Below are positions 42,138 to 49,594 of a stretch of 64,000 bases of DNA, piece after piece; position 1 is the stretch's first letter, and every line of letters begins with the position of its first letter. The notes below the pieces were generated by a model. The model was not told where the DNA came from. It did no database searches and was given only the letters and a program-made list of their open reading frames with translations. Source of the DNA: an uncultured Clostridium sp. Lineage in GTDB: Bacteria > Bacillota > Clostridia > Clostridiales > Clostridiaceae. The stretch covers positions 1 to 64,000 of the forward strand of contig URKQ01000015.1 in assembly GCA_900548455.1 (NCBI GenBank), read 5' to 3'. The position numbers were made by a program, and so were the translations under genes.

Positions 42138-42749
42138 CTATCCGTGATAATAACCTGTTCTAGATGACACTACTACATATGGAACTTCCTTACCATCCTT
42201 ATTTATATAAGCTTGATATAAGTCATCTTCAATTTTTTCCACCTTAACTACTTCTTCTCCATATTGATTAAGAAGATCCTTTTTGAATAAATCCTCCCAA
42301 TTACTTAGAATTGGTGCATTTTTAGTTATATATTCTGCAAATTTTTCTACATCTTCATTATTACCGCCATTTGATATGTACTCTTTATTTAACTTTTCTA
42401 TATCTACTTCGTCTAAAAAGGTTTTACTCCACTTAAGTTTTTGTGCTTCTGGTTTACTGTCTTGTCCACTAGTAATATATTCTTTAACCTTTTTGAAAAT
42501 ATCTTGCTCTTTATCGCTGTTGTTTGATGTTGTAGTTTTATTTTCAGAATTATCAACAGTATTTTGAGTAGAATTTTTTATATCCTTCGATTCAACATTA
42601 TTTTTGTTATTAGTTTTATTTGCATCTTGTGTCGTTATCTTACTACTATTATCCTCCGATAATTTTTTTGATTCCTTTGAATCACTAGATGAACAAGCAG
42701 TTAAAAAAACTGCACAAAATAATAAACATACAATTATTTTTTTCATCAT
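42138..42749 (-). CDS. Lipoprotein with Ser/Asn-rich linker
   Basis: A 203-residue lipoprotein: signal KKIIVCLLFCAVFLTAC (lipobox LTAC), a long polar low-complexity linker (SKESKKLSEDNSSKITTQDA and NNKNNVESKDIKNS), then a domain (residues 95-203, FKKVKEYITSGQDSKPEAQK ... YQAYINKDGKEVPYVVVSSR) of unknown type. The start is the ATG pair after GAGGGGGGATATA. Surface-anchored, role unknown. Confidence 0.8.
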   Translation of the reverse strand: MMKKIIVCLLFCAVFLTACSSSDSKESKKLSEDNSSKITTQDANKTNNKNNVESKDIKNSTQNTVDNSENKTTTSNNSDKEQDIFKKVKEYITSGQDSKPEAQKLKWSKTFLDEVDIEKLNKEYISNGGNNEDVEKFAEYITKNAPILSNWEDLFKKDLLNQYGEEVVKVEKIEDDLYQAYINKDGKEVPYVVVSSRTGYYHG

Positions 42750-42932
42750 TATATCCCCCCTCATCCACTACAACATTTATATTTTACCATTAATATAATA
42801 TTGTTACAACATTATCCCTTTGTTGAAATTAATAAGTTGAATCTGTCTACTATTTAATATATAATTACTAATAATTAACTTTTTACAAAAACATTATAAA
42901 ATAAACGCTTATTTTAGTGGGAGAAAAAATTA

Positions 42933-43727
42933 ATGAGAGAAAAAAAATATAAATCGATACCTATAAATGCAACTATATTTTGCATAGTTTGTGGTCTTGT
43001 AGCCATGTTTGGAGTATATTGGATTTTCAACTATCTTCTATATCCAAAATTAAATCTAAATTTATCAAAAGCTATGCTTGATTCTATTTCCTATATAATT
43101 TTGTATTGTATTGGTTTTCCTCTTTTATATTTATTTATTAGAAATATACCTAAGCAAAATATTGAAATTAAAAAGTCTATTGAAATTAAATCATTATTTA
43201 AAATATTAATTGTTCAATGTGGTATCAGTGTTTTAATTATGTTTATAGTAAGTTTGGCTTTAAATTCGTGTACCTCTAATAGTTATCCTACTTTTATAAA
43301 TATAAGGGATCCATATGAAATGATTAAATTATTGATAATTGCACCAGTCCTTGAGGAATTGGTATTTAGAAAAGTTCTTTTAGATAGGTTGCGTCCTTAT
43401 GGTAACTTAAAAAGTATTCTAATTTCATCTTTATTTTTTTCTATTCCTCATTTTGTATCACAAGGTATACCTCAAATTTTTTATACGCTAATTTTAGGAT
43501 GCATATGGGCATACGTTATGAACAAAACAGGTAAAATTAAATATACAATATTTCTTCATGGATTTTCTAATTTATGGGCAGGAATTATACCTATGATTCT
43601 ATTAAAATCTTCTGCAGGGTCTTTGCTTTACTTTGTTCTTTGGATTATAATTATTCCAATGATATCTATACTAATTATTATTTTTAATAGATCAATCATA
43701 ACTGATATTCTATATGATAAAAGGTAA
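42933..43727 (+). CDS. CPBP family intramembrane metalloprotease
   Basis: A 264-residue CAAX-protease/bacteriocin-processing (CPBP, Abi) protein with about seven membrane helices. Motif 1 is LEELVFR (Glu141, Glu142, Arg146), motif 2 FSIPHFVSQG (His173), motif 3 FLHGFSNLWA (His209). Such proteins process prenylated or bacteriocin peptides or give immunity. It stands alone 84 bases before the ArsR-type gene, but nothing links them in function. GGGAGAAAA precedes the ATG. Confidence 0.9.
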   Translation: MREKKYKSIPINATIFCIVCGLVAMFGVYWIFNYLLYPKLNLNLSKAMLDSISYIILYCIGFPLLYLFIRNIPKQNIEIKKSIEIKSLFKILIVQCGISVLIMFIVSLALNSCTSNSYPTFINIRDPYEMIKLLIIAPVLEELVFRKVLLDRLRPYGNLKSILISSLFFSIPHFVSQGIPQIFYTLILGCIWAYVMNKTGKIKYTIFLHGFSNLWAGIIPMILLKSSAGSLLYFVLWIIIIPMISILIIIFNRSIITDILYDKR

Positions 43728-43811
43728 ATACATTATTGAGGAAATTTTGAAGTTGAGTTAGACTATATTTAAACTATATATAGTGAATATACATTAAAGA
43801 AGGGGTCTTCT

Positions 43812-44177
43812 ATGAAAAATGAAATAAACATTTGCGATTGTGCTCCAACTGACGAAGCACTTGTTGAAAAAGTAAAAAATAATATGATAAAAGATAAATA
43901 TTTAATTGATCTATCATCCTTTTTTAAGGTTTTAAGTGATGAAACGCGAATGAGAATTGTTAGTGCACTTACAGAAAGTGAACTTTGCGTAAGTGATATT
44001 GCTGTAGTTCTTAATATGACAAAATCTGCAGTATCCCATCAACTGAAAGTACTTAAATTTTCTGGTCTTGTAAAGTCTAGAAAAGTAGGTAAAAATGTTT
44101 ACTATTCCCTAGATGATGATCATGTAGTTGACATAGTAAATAAAGGCTTTGAGCACATAAAACATAAACATATGTAA
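43812..44177 (+). CDS. ArsR/SmtB family metal-sensing repressor (CadC-like)
   Basis: A 121-residue winged-helix repressor. The N-terminal ICDCAP (Cys8, Cys10) and ELCVSD (Cys59) form a CadC-type Cd/Pb site in which the second Cys of the CVC motif is Ser; the alpha-5 zinc ligands are complete (Asp102, His104, His115, His118). The recognition helix is MTKSAVSHQLKVLK. It likely represses the HMA-ATPase operon downstream on the opposite strand, whose promoter holds two inverted repeats. AAGAAGGGG precedes the ATG. Confidence 0.93.
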   Translation: MKNEINICDCAPTDEALVEKVKNNMIKDKYLIDLSSFFKVLSDETRMRIVSALTESELCVSDIAVVLNMTKSAVSHQLKVLKFSGLVKSRKVGKNVYYSLDDDHVVDIVNKGFEHIKHKHM

Positions 44178-44183
44178 GAAAAT

Positions 44184-44209
44184 GATGGGATTCTTCAAGA
44201 ATCCCATCC
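44184..44209. terminator. Hairpin between convergent ArsR and ATPase genes
   Basis: GATGGGATTCTT and AAGAATCCCATC form a near-perfect stem with almost no loop. T run weak on the plus strand. Confidence 0.6.
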
Positions 44210-44210
44210 T

Positions 44211-44288
44211 TAATTCTTCACTTTTCACTCAAAGTGGTCCGCAGCCCGTGAGCACTAGTGCGTATATAGGAGTAGCAAAGCCAGCCTA
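44211..44288. other. GC-richer spacer, origin unknown
   Basis: Between the ArsR hairpin and the ATPase stop is a stretch (AGTGGTCCGCAGCCCGTGAG and following) much richer in G and C than the rest, with TATAGG/CCTATA and GCACTAGTGC palindromes. It is not a tRNA by eye and has no reading frame of note. Confidence 0.35.
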
Positions 44289-44295
44289 TACTAGA

Positions 44296-46143
44296 TTACA
44301 TATTCTTTGTATTTAACGCTCTAAGTGAATTCAATATAGCAATTACTGAAACTCCTACATCTGCAAACACTGCTTCCCACATTGTAGCTATTCCAATAGC
44401 ACTAAGAGCCAATACTCCAATTTTAATTGTTAGTGCAAATACAATATTTTGCTTTACAATTCTTAATGTTTTCCTAGAAATCTTCATTGCAGTAGCAATT
44501 TTTGAAGGCTCATCTGTCATAATTACTACATCTGCTGCTTCTATAGCAGCATCACTTCCAAGGCCTCCCATAGCAATCCCTATATCAGCTCGTGCTAAGA
44601 CTGGAGCATCATTTATTCCATCCCCAACAAAAGCTAACTTGCTTTTTTGTGTTTTTTCATTAAATAATTCTTCAAGTTTCTCAACCTTATCACCAGGAAG
44701 CAATTCTGTATATACTTTATCTATTCCTAATTGACTTGCTACCTTTTCACCTACATTTTTATTATCTCCAGTTAACATTACTGTTTTATTAATACCTGAT
44801 TCTTTTAGTTCTTTAATAGCTAAGACGGAATCATCTTTCACCTTATCTGCTATTATTATATATCCAGCATATACTCTATCAATAGCCACATGAACAACAG
44901 TCCCTATCACGTTGTTTTCCACACATGGTACATTATACTTTTTCATTAGTTTAATATTCCCTGCTAATACTTCTTTTCCTGAAATAGCGGCTTTAACACC
45001 ATGTCCAGAAATTTCTTCTACGTCAGAAATTAAACTTTTATCAATGTCATTATTAAAAGCCCTTCTTAAGGATAATGAAATTGGATGGTTTGAATAGCTT
45101 TCAGCAAAGGCAGTTAATCTCAACAATTCCTCTTTTGATACACTAGGTTCTGGACATATTTCTTGTACATCAAATACTCCTTTTGTTAAAGTACCTGTTT
45201 TATCAAAGACTACTGTTTCAGTCTCAGCTAAAGCTTCTAAATAGTTACTACCTTTAACTAAAACCCCTACCTTTGATGCACCACCTATTCCTCCAAAGAA
45301 ACTTAATGGTACTGATATTACTAGTGCACATGGACAAGATACAACTAAAAATGTTAATGCTCTATAAACCCATTCACTAAAAGTAGCATCTTTGATAACT
45401 AGAGGAGGAATTATTGCAAGGGCTAATGCAGCAAACACTACTATTGGTGTATATACTCTTGCAAATTTAGTAATAAAGTTTTCAGATTTAGATTTCTTAC
45501 TACTTGCATTCTCAACTAAATCTAATATTTTACTTACAGTTGATTCTCCGAATTCTTTCTCTACTTTTATAGTAATTACTCCTGATACGTTAATACATCC
45601 ACTTAAAGCCTCACTACCAACACCGACACTTCTCGGTACTGATTCACCTGTTAATGCTGAAGTATCTACCATAGATTTTCCTTCAATAACAACTCCATCA
45701 AGAGGAATTCGCTCTCCTGCTGATACAACTATAATATCATCTATCTTTACTTCATCTGGATCTACCTTTTCTAAGATATCTCCACGTTTAATATTTGCAT
45801 AATCTGGCCTAATATCCATAAGTGTTGCTATAGATTTTCTTGATTGAGATACAGCATAGCTTTGGAATAATTCTCCTACCTGATAAAAAAGCATTACTGC
45901 TGCTGCTTCAGGATATTCTCCTATAGCAAAAGCACCAATTGTTGCAATACTCATCAAAAAATTTTCATCAAAAACTTTACCCCTTAATATATTTCTAAAA
46001 GCTTTATATACTACATCCCATCCTACAACTAAAAAACAAGAAATATATAGTGCTGGTGTTACGAAACTAATATCTACTTTTATAATAATTGCAAGGATAA
46101 ATAATATTCCACTTATAATTATTCTTGTTAATCTCTTCTTCAT
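44296..46143 (-). CDS. cadA: P1B-type heavy-metal ATPase (Cd/Zn/Pb)
   Basis: A 615-residue export pump with eight expected membrane helices. The metal motif is VVSCPCALVIS (CPC at 270-272), TGES at 165-168, phosphorylation site DKTGTLT with Asp314, SNHPISLS (HP motif) and VGDGINDAPVLA. The last helix has ADVGVSVIAILNSLRAL with the Asp typical of Zn/Cd/Pb pumps (P1B-2). There is no N-terminal HMA domain; that is a separate 73-residue protein just upstream in the same operon. AAAGGAGGGAT precedes the ATG. Repressed by the ArsR-type protein (inference). Confidence 0.95.
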   Translation of the reverse strand: MKKRLTRIIISGILFILAIIIKVDISFVTPALYISCFLVVGWDVVYKAFRNILRGKVFDENFLMSIATIGAFAIGEYPEAAAVMLFYQVGELFQSYAVSQSRKSIATLMDIRPDYANIKRGDILEKVDPDEVKIDDIIVVSAGERIPLDGVVIEGKSMVDTSALTGESVPRSVGVGSEALSGCINVSGVITIKVEKEFGESTVSKILDLVENASSKKSKSENFITKFARVYTPIVVFAALALAIIPPLVIKDATFSEWVYRALTFLVVSCPCALVISVPLSFFGGIGGASKVGVLVKGSNYLEALAETETVVFDKTGTLTKGVFDVQEICPEPSVSKEELLRLTAFAESYSNHPISLSLRRAFNNDIDKSLISDVEEISGHGVKAAISGKEVLAGNIKLMKKYNVPCVENNVIGTVVHVAIDRVYAGYIIIADKVKDDSVLAIKELKESGINKTVMLTGDNKNVGEKVASQLGIDKVYTELLPGDKVEKLEELFNEKTQKSKLAFVGDGINDAPVLARADIGIAMGGLGSDAAIEAADVVIMTDEPSKIATAMKISRKTLRIVKQNIVFALTIKIGVLALSAIGIATMWEAVFADVGVSVIAILNSLRALNTKNM

Positions 46144-46215
46144 CTTATCCCTCCTTTAAGATAATAATGCCTACCACCCATATTCCTTTATTTGTGATAG
46201 GCAAGTTAATTTATT

Positions 46216-46437
46216 TTATGCTTTTACCATATCTACATCTGCTTCTTCTCTTCTAACAACTTTTTTAGCTTTTTTAACTATTTCATCCATTGCTTCTTCT
46301 TCAGCTTCAATTATCATTTTTGTAGTTAAAAAATTTACTGAAACCTTTGTAACTCCTTCAATCTTTGATACAGCTCTTTCAATTTTAGCAGCGCAGTTAG
46401 CACAGTCTAATCCTTCTAATAAAAATGTTTTTTTCAT
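46216..46437 (-). CDS. HMA domain metal-binding protein
   Basis: A 73-residue heavy-metal-associated domain: FLLEGLDCANCAAKIERAVS contains the CxxC ligand pair, followed by IEGVTKVSVNFLTTKMIIEA, the usual beta-alpha-beta. It should carry Zn, Cd or Pb to the ATPase, whose own N-terminal HMA domain is missing: the domain has become a separate gene 72 bases upstream. AAAGGGGGAA precedes the start. The promoter with operators lies about 100 bases further. Confidence 0.93.
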   Translation of the reverse strand: MKKTFLLEGLDCANCAAKIERAVSKIEGVTKVSVNFLTTKMIIEAEEEAMDEIVKKAKKVVRREEADVDMVKA

Positions 46438-46533
46438 TTTACTTCCCCCTTTTAATTTTAAAAATGCTTGTCTTATTTAGTATGGATTAAATCTATTATT
46501 TTAATTCATACAAATTATATTTATACAAAATAT

Positions 46534-46599
46534 AGTTGAAAACTTGTTCAACTGTTCATCTATGTCTTTATTATAGTTGAATGTATATTCAACTGTCAA
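46534..46599 (-). promoter_or_regulatory. Metal-operon promoter with two palindromic operators
   Basis: On the minus strand TTGACA (46594-46599) and TATAAT (46570-46575) are 18 bases apart. The palindrome AGTTGAAT-gtat-ATTCAACT (46575-46594) fills the spacer between them. A second one, AGTTGAA-n6-TTCAACT (46534-46553), lies just past the start of transcription. Both have the form of ArsR/CadC/CzrA operators, so a repressor bound there would block RNA polymerase. Confidence 0.8.
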
Positions 46600-46662
46600 T
46601 ACTATTTTTATGAAAATCTATATGTTTTTTTCGACTATAAATGTAATTTTATTGTATTAAAT

Positions 46663-46691
46663 TTGACTTTTTTTAAATTTAATTATAAAAT
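46663..46691 (+). promoter_or_regulatory. Possible promoter of the M23 gene
   Basis: TTGACT and TAAAAT with a 17-base spacer, about 100 bases before the M23-type gene. AT-rich surroundings make this tentative. Confidence 0.4.
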
Positions 46692-46793
46692 ATAATGCGG
46701 AATAAATAATATACGTTGTATTGTAAGATTCTATAGCCAATTGCTATACCTTTCTACAACTTATATAAAAAATAGTAACTAAGAGGTATTATA

Positions 46794-47933
46794 ATGAACA
46801 GAAGATTAAAAGTTATAATTATTTCTCTGATGTGTACAAGCTTACTTTCTTCATTAACACTTACAGATGTTTTAGCCTATACAAATGAAGACTCTACATC
46901 AATAAAGGGAGAAATAACGGAAGAAAAGCAAAAGTTAAAAAGTTTAGAAGATGAAAAAGAAGATGTATTACTACAACTTCAAGAAATCAATGAAACTTCA
47001 AGGGGTATTGAAACCGAGTTAGCTACCTTAAATTCTAATATAACTGTAGCAGAAGAAAGAATTGAAGAGTATGAGCTAAAAGAAAATGTCCTAAAAGAAG
47101 AATTAGCTGCTGATAAAGAGCTAATGGATTTAAGAATGAGAGCCTTATATATGAATCAAGGTGAAAGTTACATGGAAGCTCTATTTAATTCTAGTGGAAT
47201 TATGGATCTTTTAAAAAGACTTGAAAATATTGTAACCATTCTTAAATATGATAATGATTTAATTGATGATTATCAAAAAAAAGAAGAGGAATTAAACTTA
47301 GTTTTAACTGAATCAAAAAAGGAAAAGGACTCTTTAGAAATTGCTAAAAAGGAAAGTGAAGAAAAAAAGGCTGAAATTGATAAAAACAATGAAGAAAAGT
47401 CGGCTTTGTTAGCTTCTATAGAGGGTGATATTAACTATCAAGAATCCCTAATTGCACAAAAAGAAGCTGAATTTGAAGAAATTCTTTCTGCAATTAATAA
47501 TGTAGGTTCAAATTCTAGACCTAGTCGTGGTGACGGTAGTGGTATTTTTTCTATTACTGGAAACATAAGCTATCCTATTACTTCAGGATATGGATGGAGA
47601 GTTAATCCAATAAGTGGGAAACAAGAGTTTCAAGCTGCCATTGATATAGGTGCTCCTCATGGAGCCACTGTTTATTCACTTCAACCTGGAACTGTTGCAT
47701 ATTCTGGTTGGATGAGTGGCTATGGAAATGTTGTTGTAATTAATCACGGTAGTATAAGTAGTTTATATGCTCATAATTCCTCACTTTTAGTTTCAGTTGG
47801 ACAAAGTGTTTCAGGTGGACAACCTATAGCACTTGTAGGAAGCACTGGAAACTCTACTGGTCCACATATTCACTTTGAAGTTACAAGCTCTAGTGGTGAA
47901 AAACTTGATCCAACACCTTATTATATTTACTAG
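46794..47933 (+). CDS. EnvC-like M23/LytM domain protein
   Basis: A 379-residue secreted protein: signal helix (VIIISLMCTSLLSSLTLTDV with cleavage near Ala29), a long coiled coil over residues 35-240 and a LytM/M23 fold at 260-379. Of the zinc ligands, Asp284 (FQAAID), His327 (YAH) and the HxH pair 358/360 (GPHIHFEV) are present, but the first His of HxxxD is Gln280. So zinc endopeptidase activity is probably lost and it may act, like EnvC or NlpD, as an activator of another cell-wall hydrolase. GAGGTATT precedes the ATG. Confidence 0.9.
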   Translation: MNRRLKVIIISLMCTSLLSSLTLTDVLAYTNEDSTSIKGEITEEKQKLKSLEDEKEDVLLQLQEINETSRGIETELATLNSNITVAEERIEEYELKENVLKEELAADKELMDLRMRALYMNQGESYMEALFNSSGIMDLLKRLENIVTILKYDNDLIDDYQKKEEELNLVLTESKKEKDSLEIAKKESEEKKAEIDKNNEEKSALLASIEGDINYQESLIAQKEAEFEEILSAINNVGSNSRPSRGDGSGIFSITGNISYPITSGYGWRVNPISGKQEFQAAIDIGAPHGATVYSLQPGTVAYSGWMSGYGNVVVINHGSISSLYAHNSSLLVSVGQSVSGGQPIALVGSTGNSTGPHIHFEVTSSSGEKLDPTPYYIY

Positions 47934-48035
47934 TATATAATTTATATATTTGCATATAATACTAAATGTGTTATAATTTTAGTAAGGCAAGACAAGTTGA
48001 AGTTATGGCAATTAATTTACGTTTTTCTAATATTT

Positions 48036-48073
48036 GAGGACTAGTGTTCCAGCACTAGTTCTCTTTTTTTTCG
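48036..48073 (+). terminator. Terminator after the M23 gene
   Basis: ACTAGTG and CACTAGT arms around TTCCAG, followed by CTCTTTTTTTT on the plus strand. The stop codon of the small minus-strand ORF lies in the right arm. Confidence 0.75.
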
Positions 48074-48219
48074 TTTATAATTGTAACTGAAATTTCTTCA
48101 GTTGATTCTTTTTGGCTTCGCTTTCTTTTAATGGTAAACCTATTAGGTTTAAACATTGTTACTGATATAACTACTAGAGTTACACAAAACATTCCAAAAA
48201 TTAAAACCATATCACTCAT
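48055..48219 (-). CDS. Small single-span membrane protein
   Basis: A 54-residue protein: one membrane helix (MSDMVLIFGMFCVTLVVIS, residues 1-19) then a basic, then Ser/Thr-rich cytoplasmic tail (KPNRFTIKRKRSQKESTEE). AAAGGAAA is placed eight bases before the ATG chosen; another ATG two codons upstream is closer to it. Flanked by an inverted repeat. No family recognised; could be a regulator of a membrane enzyme. Confidence 0.5.
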   Translation of the reverse strand: MSDMVLIFGMFCVTLVVISVTMFKPNRFTIKRKRSQKESTEEISVTIINEKKEN

Positions 48220-48399
48220 AAACATTTTCCTTTCTGCGCCAGTATAAACTTCAACTTGTCATATTTTTAAACAGAAAGGAAAAGAAAAACATAAATTTAC
48301 CTTACTATCATATAGTTTATCATACAAATTACCAAATTAGTATATAAATGCATTATTGTGCTATAATATTTTTATAACGGATTGAAAAGGAGATTAAAA

Positions 48400-48882
48400 A
48401 TGAAAAATCGTTACTACTTTATCATTTCCATTTTAATAACGGGTTTACTATTAATTTCATTTACAGGTTGTTCAAAAGATAATGAATCTAAAGAAAAAGA
48501 ACTTATAAATAGCTTTATTGAAACTTATATAACAAATCCTAATGAAGATATAAATATATATAAAAAATACTTTACTAAAAAAGCTTTTAAAACCGCCCAA
48601 GATAATTTGAGTCTTCGTGCTAGGACATCAAAAGGAAGAGCTTATAAAGGCGACCTTAAAGATCTGGAAATTAAAGATTTAGTAATAGAAAAGAATTCTA
48701 CTAGTGATGAAACATATCATTTTTACGATATTGAATTTACGTTAAGGAATACCAATGTAGTTAAAGAGAAAACTGTACAATGCAAAATATGCCTGGAAAA
48801 AGATAATAATAAATGGAGAATAGGAGATAACAACAGATTAGACCCATTATTACTTGCCATATGGGATATATGGCCAATATAA
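48400..48882 (+). CDS. Lipoprotein, NTF2-like
   Basis: A 160-residue lipoprotein: YFIISILITGLLLISFTGC with lipobox FTGC at about residues 19-22. The mature domain (INSFIETYITNPNEDINIYK ... CLEKDNNKWRIGDNNRLDPL) looks like the small NTF2-fold domains of Firmicute lipoproteins. AAGGAGAT precedes the ATG; six upstream codons were rejected. Own terminator downstream. Confidence 0.8.
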   Translation: MKNRYYFIISILITGLLLISFTGCSKDNESKEKELINSFIETYITNPNEDINIYKKYFTKKAFKTAQDNLSLRARTSKGRAYKGDLKDLEIKDLVIEKNSTSDETYHFYDIEFTLRNTNVVKEKTVQCKICLEKDNNKWRIGDNNRLDPLLLAIWDIWPI

Positions 48883-48892
48883 ATACAATTTA

Positions 48893-48938
48893 AAAATACC
48901 CCTGAGAAATTAATTCTCTAGGGGTATTTATTTTTTAA
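48893..48938 (+). terminator. Terminator of the NTF2-like lipoprotein gene
   Basis: Arms AAATACCCCTgAGA and TCTctAGGGGTATTT with TTATTTTTT following. Confidence 0.88.
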
Positions 48939-48983
48939 TAATATTTTAATTTAATTAATAAATCTTTTGTAACTATTGGCAAA

Positions 48984-49033
48984 AAAATTGGCCGTTGTAA
49001 CTTTTCTATGATAAAGAAAAGTTACAACGGCCA
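48984..49033 (-). terminator. Strong terminator of the DUF2922 gene
   Basis: Perfect 18-base arms TGGCCGTTGTAACTTTTC around a nine-base loop, followed on the minus strand by TTTTTTT. Confidence 0.92.
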
Positions 49034-49040
49034 TATTAAA

Positions 49041-49262
49041 CTATGCTATTTTATATTCTGTTTCAGTAGTATCTACTATTGATGCAGAATAAGTTTCTGT
49101 TACCATGCCTTTATTACTAAGCATCATATTGTTTTTAACAACATAATCCATAACAGCTGCTATTTCATCCTTTGTTACATCTTTTTTAACATCAGATATA
49201 GTTACATTATATTTACTGTTTGCTGAATCTATAAATGTCATTACAATCTTTCTTGAATCCAT
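49041..49262 (-). CDS. DUF2922 family protein
   Basis: A 73-residue protein (MDSRKIVMTFIDSANSKYNV through DTTETEYKI) of the DUF2922 family, typical of spore-forming Firmicutes and always seen near DUF1659. Its role is unknown; the small strand-rich fold is cytoplasmic. GAAAGGAGGGAA precedes the ATG. Second gene of a two-gene unit, 35 bases behind DUF1659. Confidence 0.92.
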   Translation of the reverse strand: MDSRKIVMTFIDSANSKYNVTISDVKKDVTKDEIAAVMDYVVKNNMMLSNKGMVTETYSASIVDTTETEYKIA

Positions 49263-49297
49263 AACATTCCCTCCTTTCATTAGTTAGTTTTAAGAAC

Positions 49298-49519
49298 TTA
49301 TTCCTGTAATAATCCTGAGTTCTCAATTTTGCCAATTTCTGTTGCTGGGCTTACTAATATACCACTAATAAGCTTCCCAAATTCAAATAGCTTCTCATCT
49401 GTAACATCTTTGTTAACTTTTATCTTCTGACTATCTACCTTAGGTGTTCCATCTACATTTTGTCCATTGTTGTACTTAATTTGAAGTTGAGATAAAACCT
49501 TTGAAGAAACTACTGCCAT
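49298..49519 (-). CDS. DUF1659 family protein
   Basis: A 73-residue protein (MAVVSSKVLSQLQIKYNNGQ, then KIKVNKDVTDEKLFEFGKLI) of DUF1659. It forms the usual pair with DUF2922; the function is unknown. AAAGGAGTGAT precedes the ATG. The unit ends at the strong hairpin at 48984-49033. Confidence 0.92.
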   Translation of the reverse strand: MAVVSSKVLSQLQIKYNNGQNVDGTPKVDSQKIKVNKDVTDEKLFEFGKLISGILVSPATEIGKIENSGLLQE

Positions 49520-49594
49520 AAAAATCACTCCTTTCTTTGCTGTTTAACCTTATATATGCAAAGAAAAGGAGTGTGTAAATAAATTCCATTATTT

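Larger units (their letters stand above)
47991..48260. repeat. 14-bp inverted repeat flanking a small ORF
   Basis: GACAAGTTGAAGTT (47991-48004) and AACTTCAACTTGTC (48247-48260) are perfect complements about 240 bases apart, on each side of the 54-residue ORF. This may be a pair of operators or the ends of a short non-autonomous element; no target duplication was seen. Confidence 0.5.

Noticed and set aside
44211..44288. tRNA gene
   Set aside because: No cloverleaf could be drawn and no CCA-type acceptor pairing is present.
45392..45802. Plus-strand frame of 136 codons inside the metal ATPase
   Set aside because: Opposite strand of a strongly conserved pump gene; composition explained by that gene.
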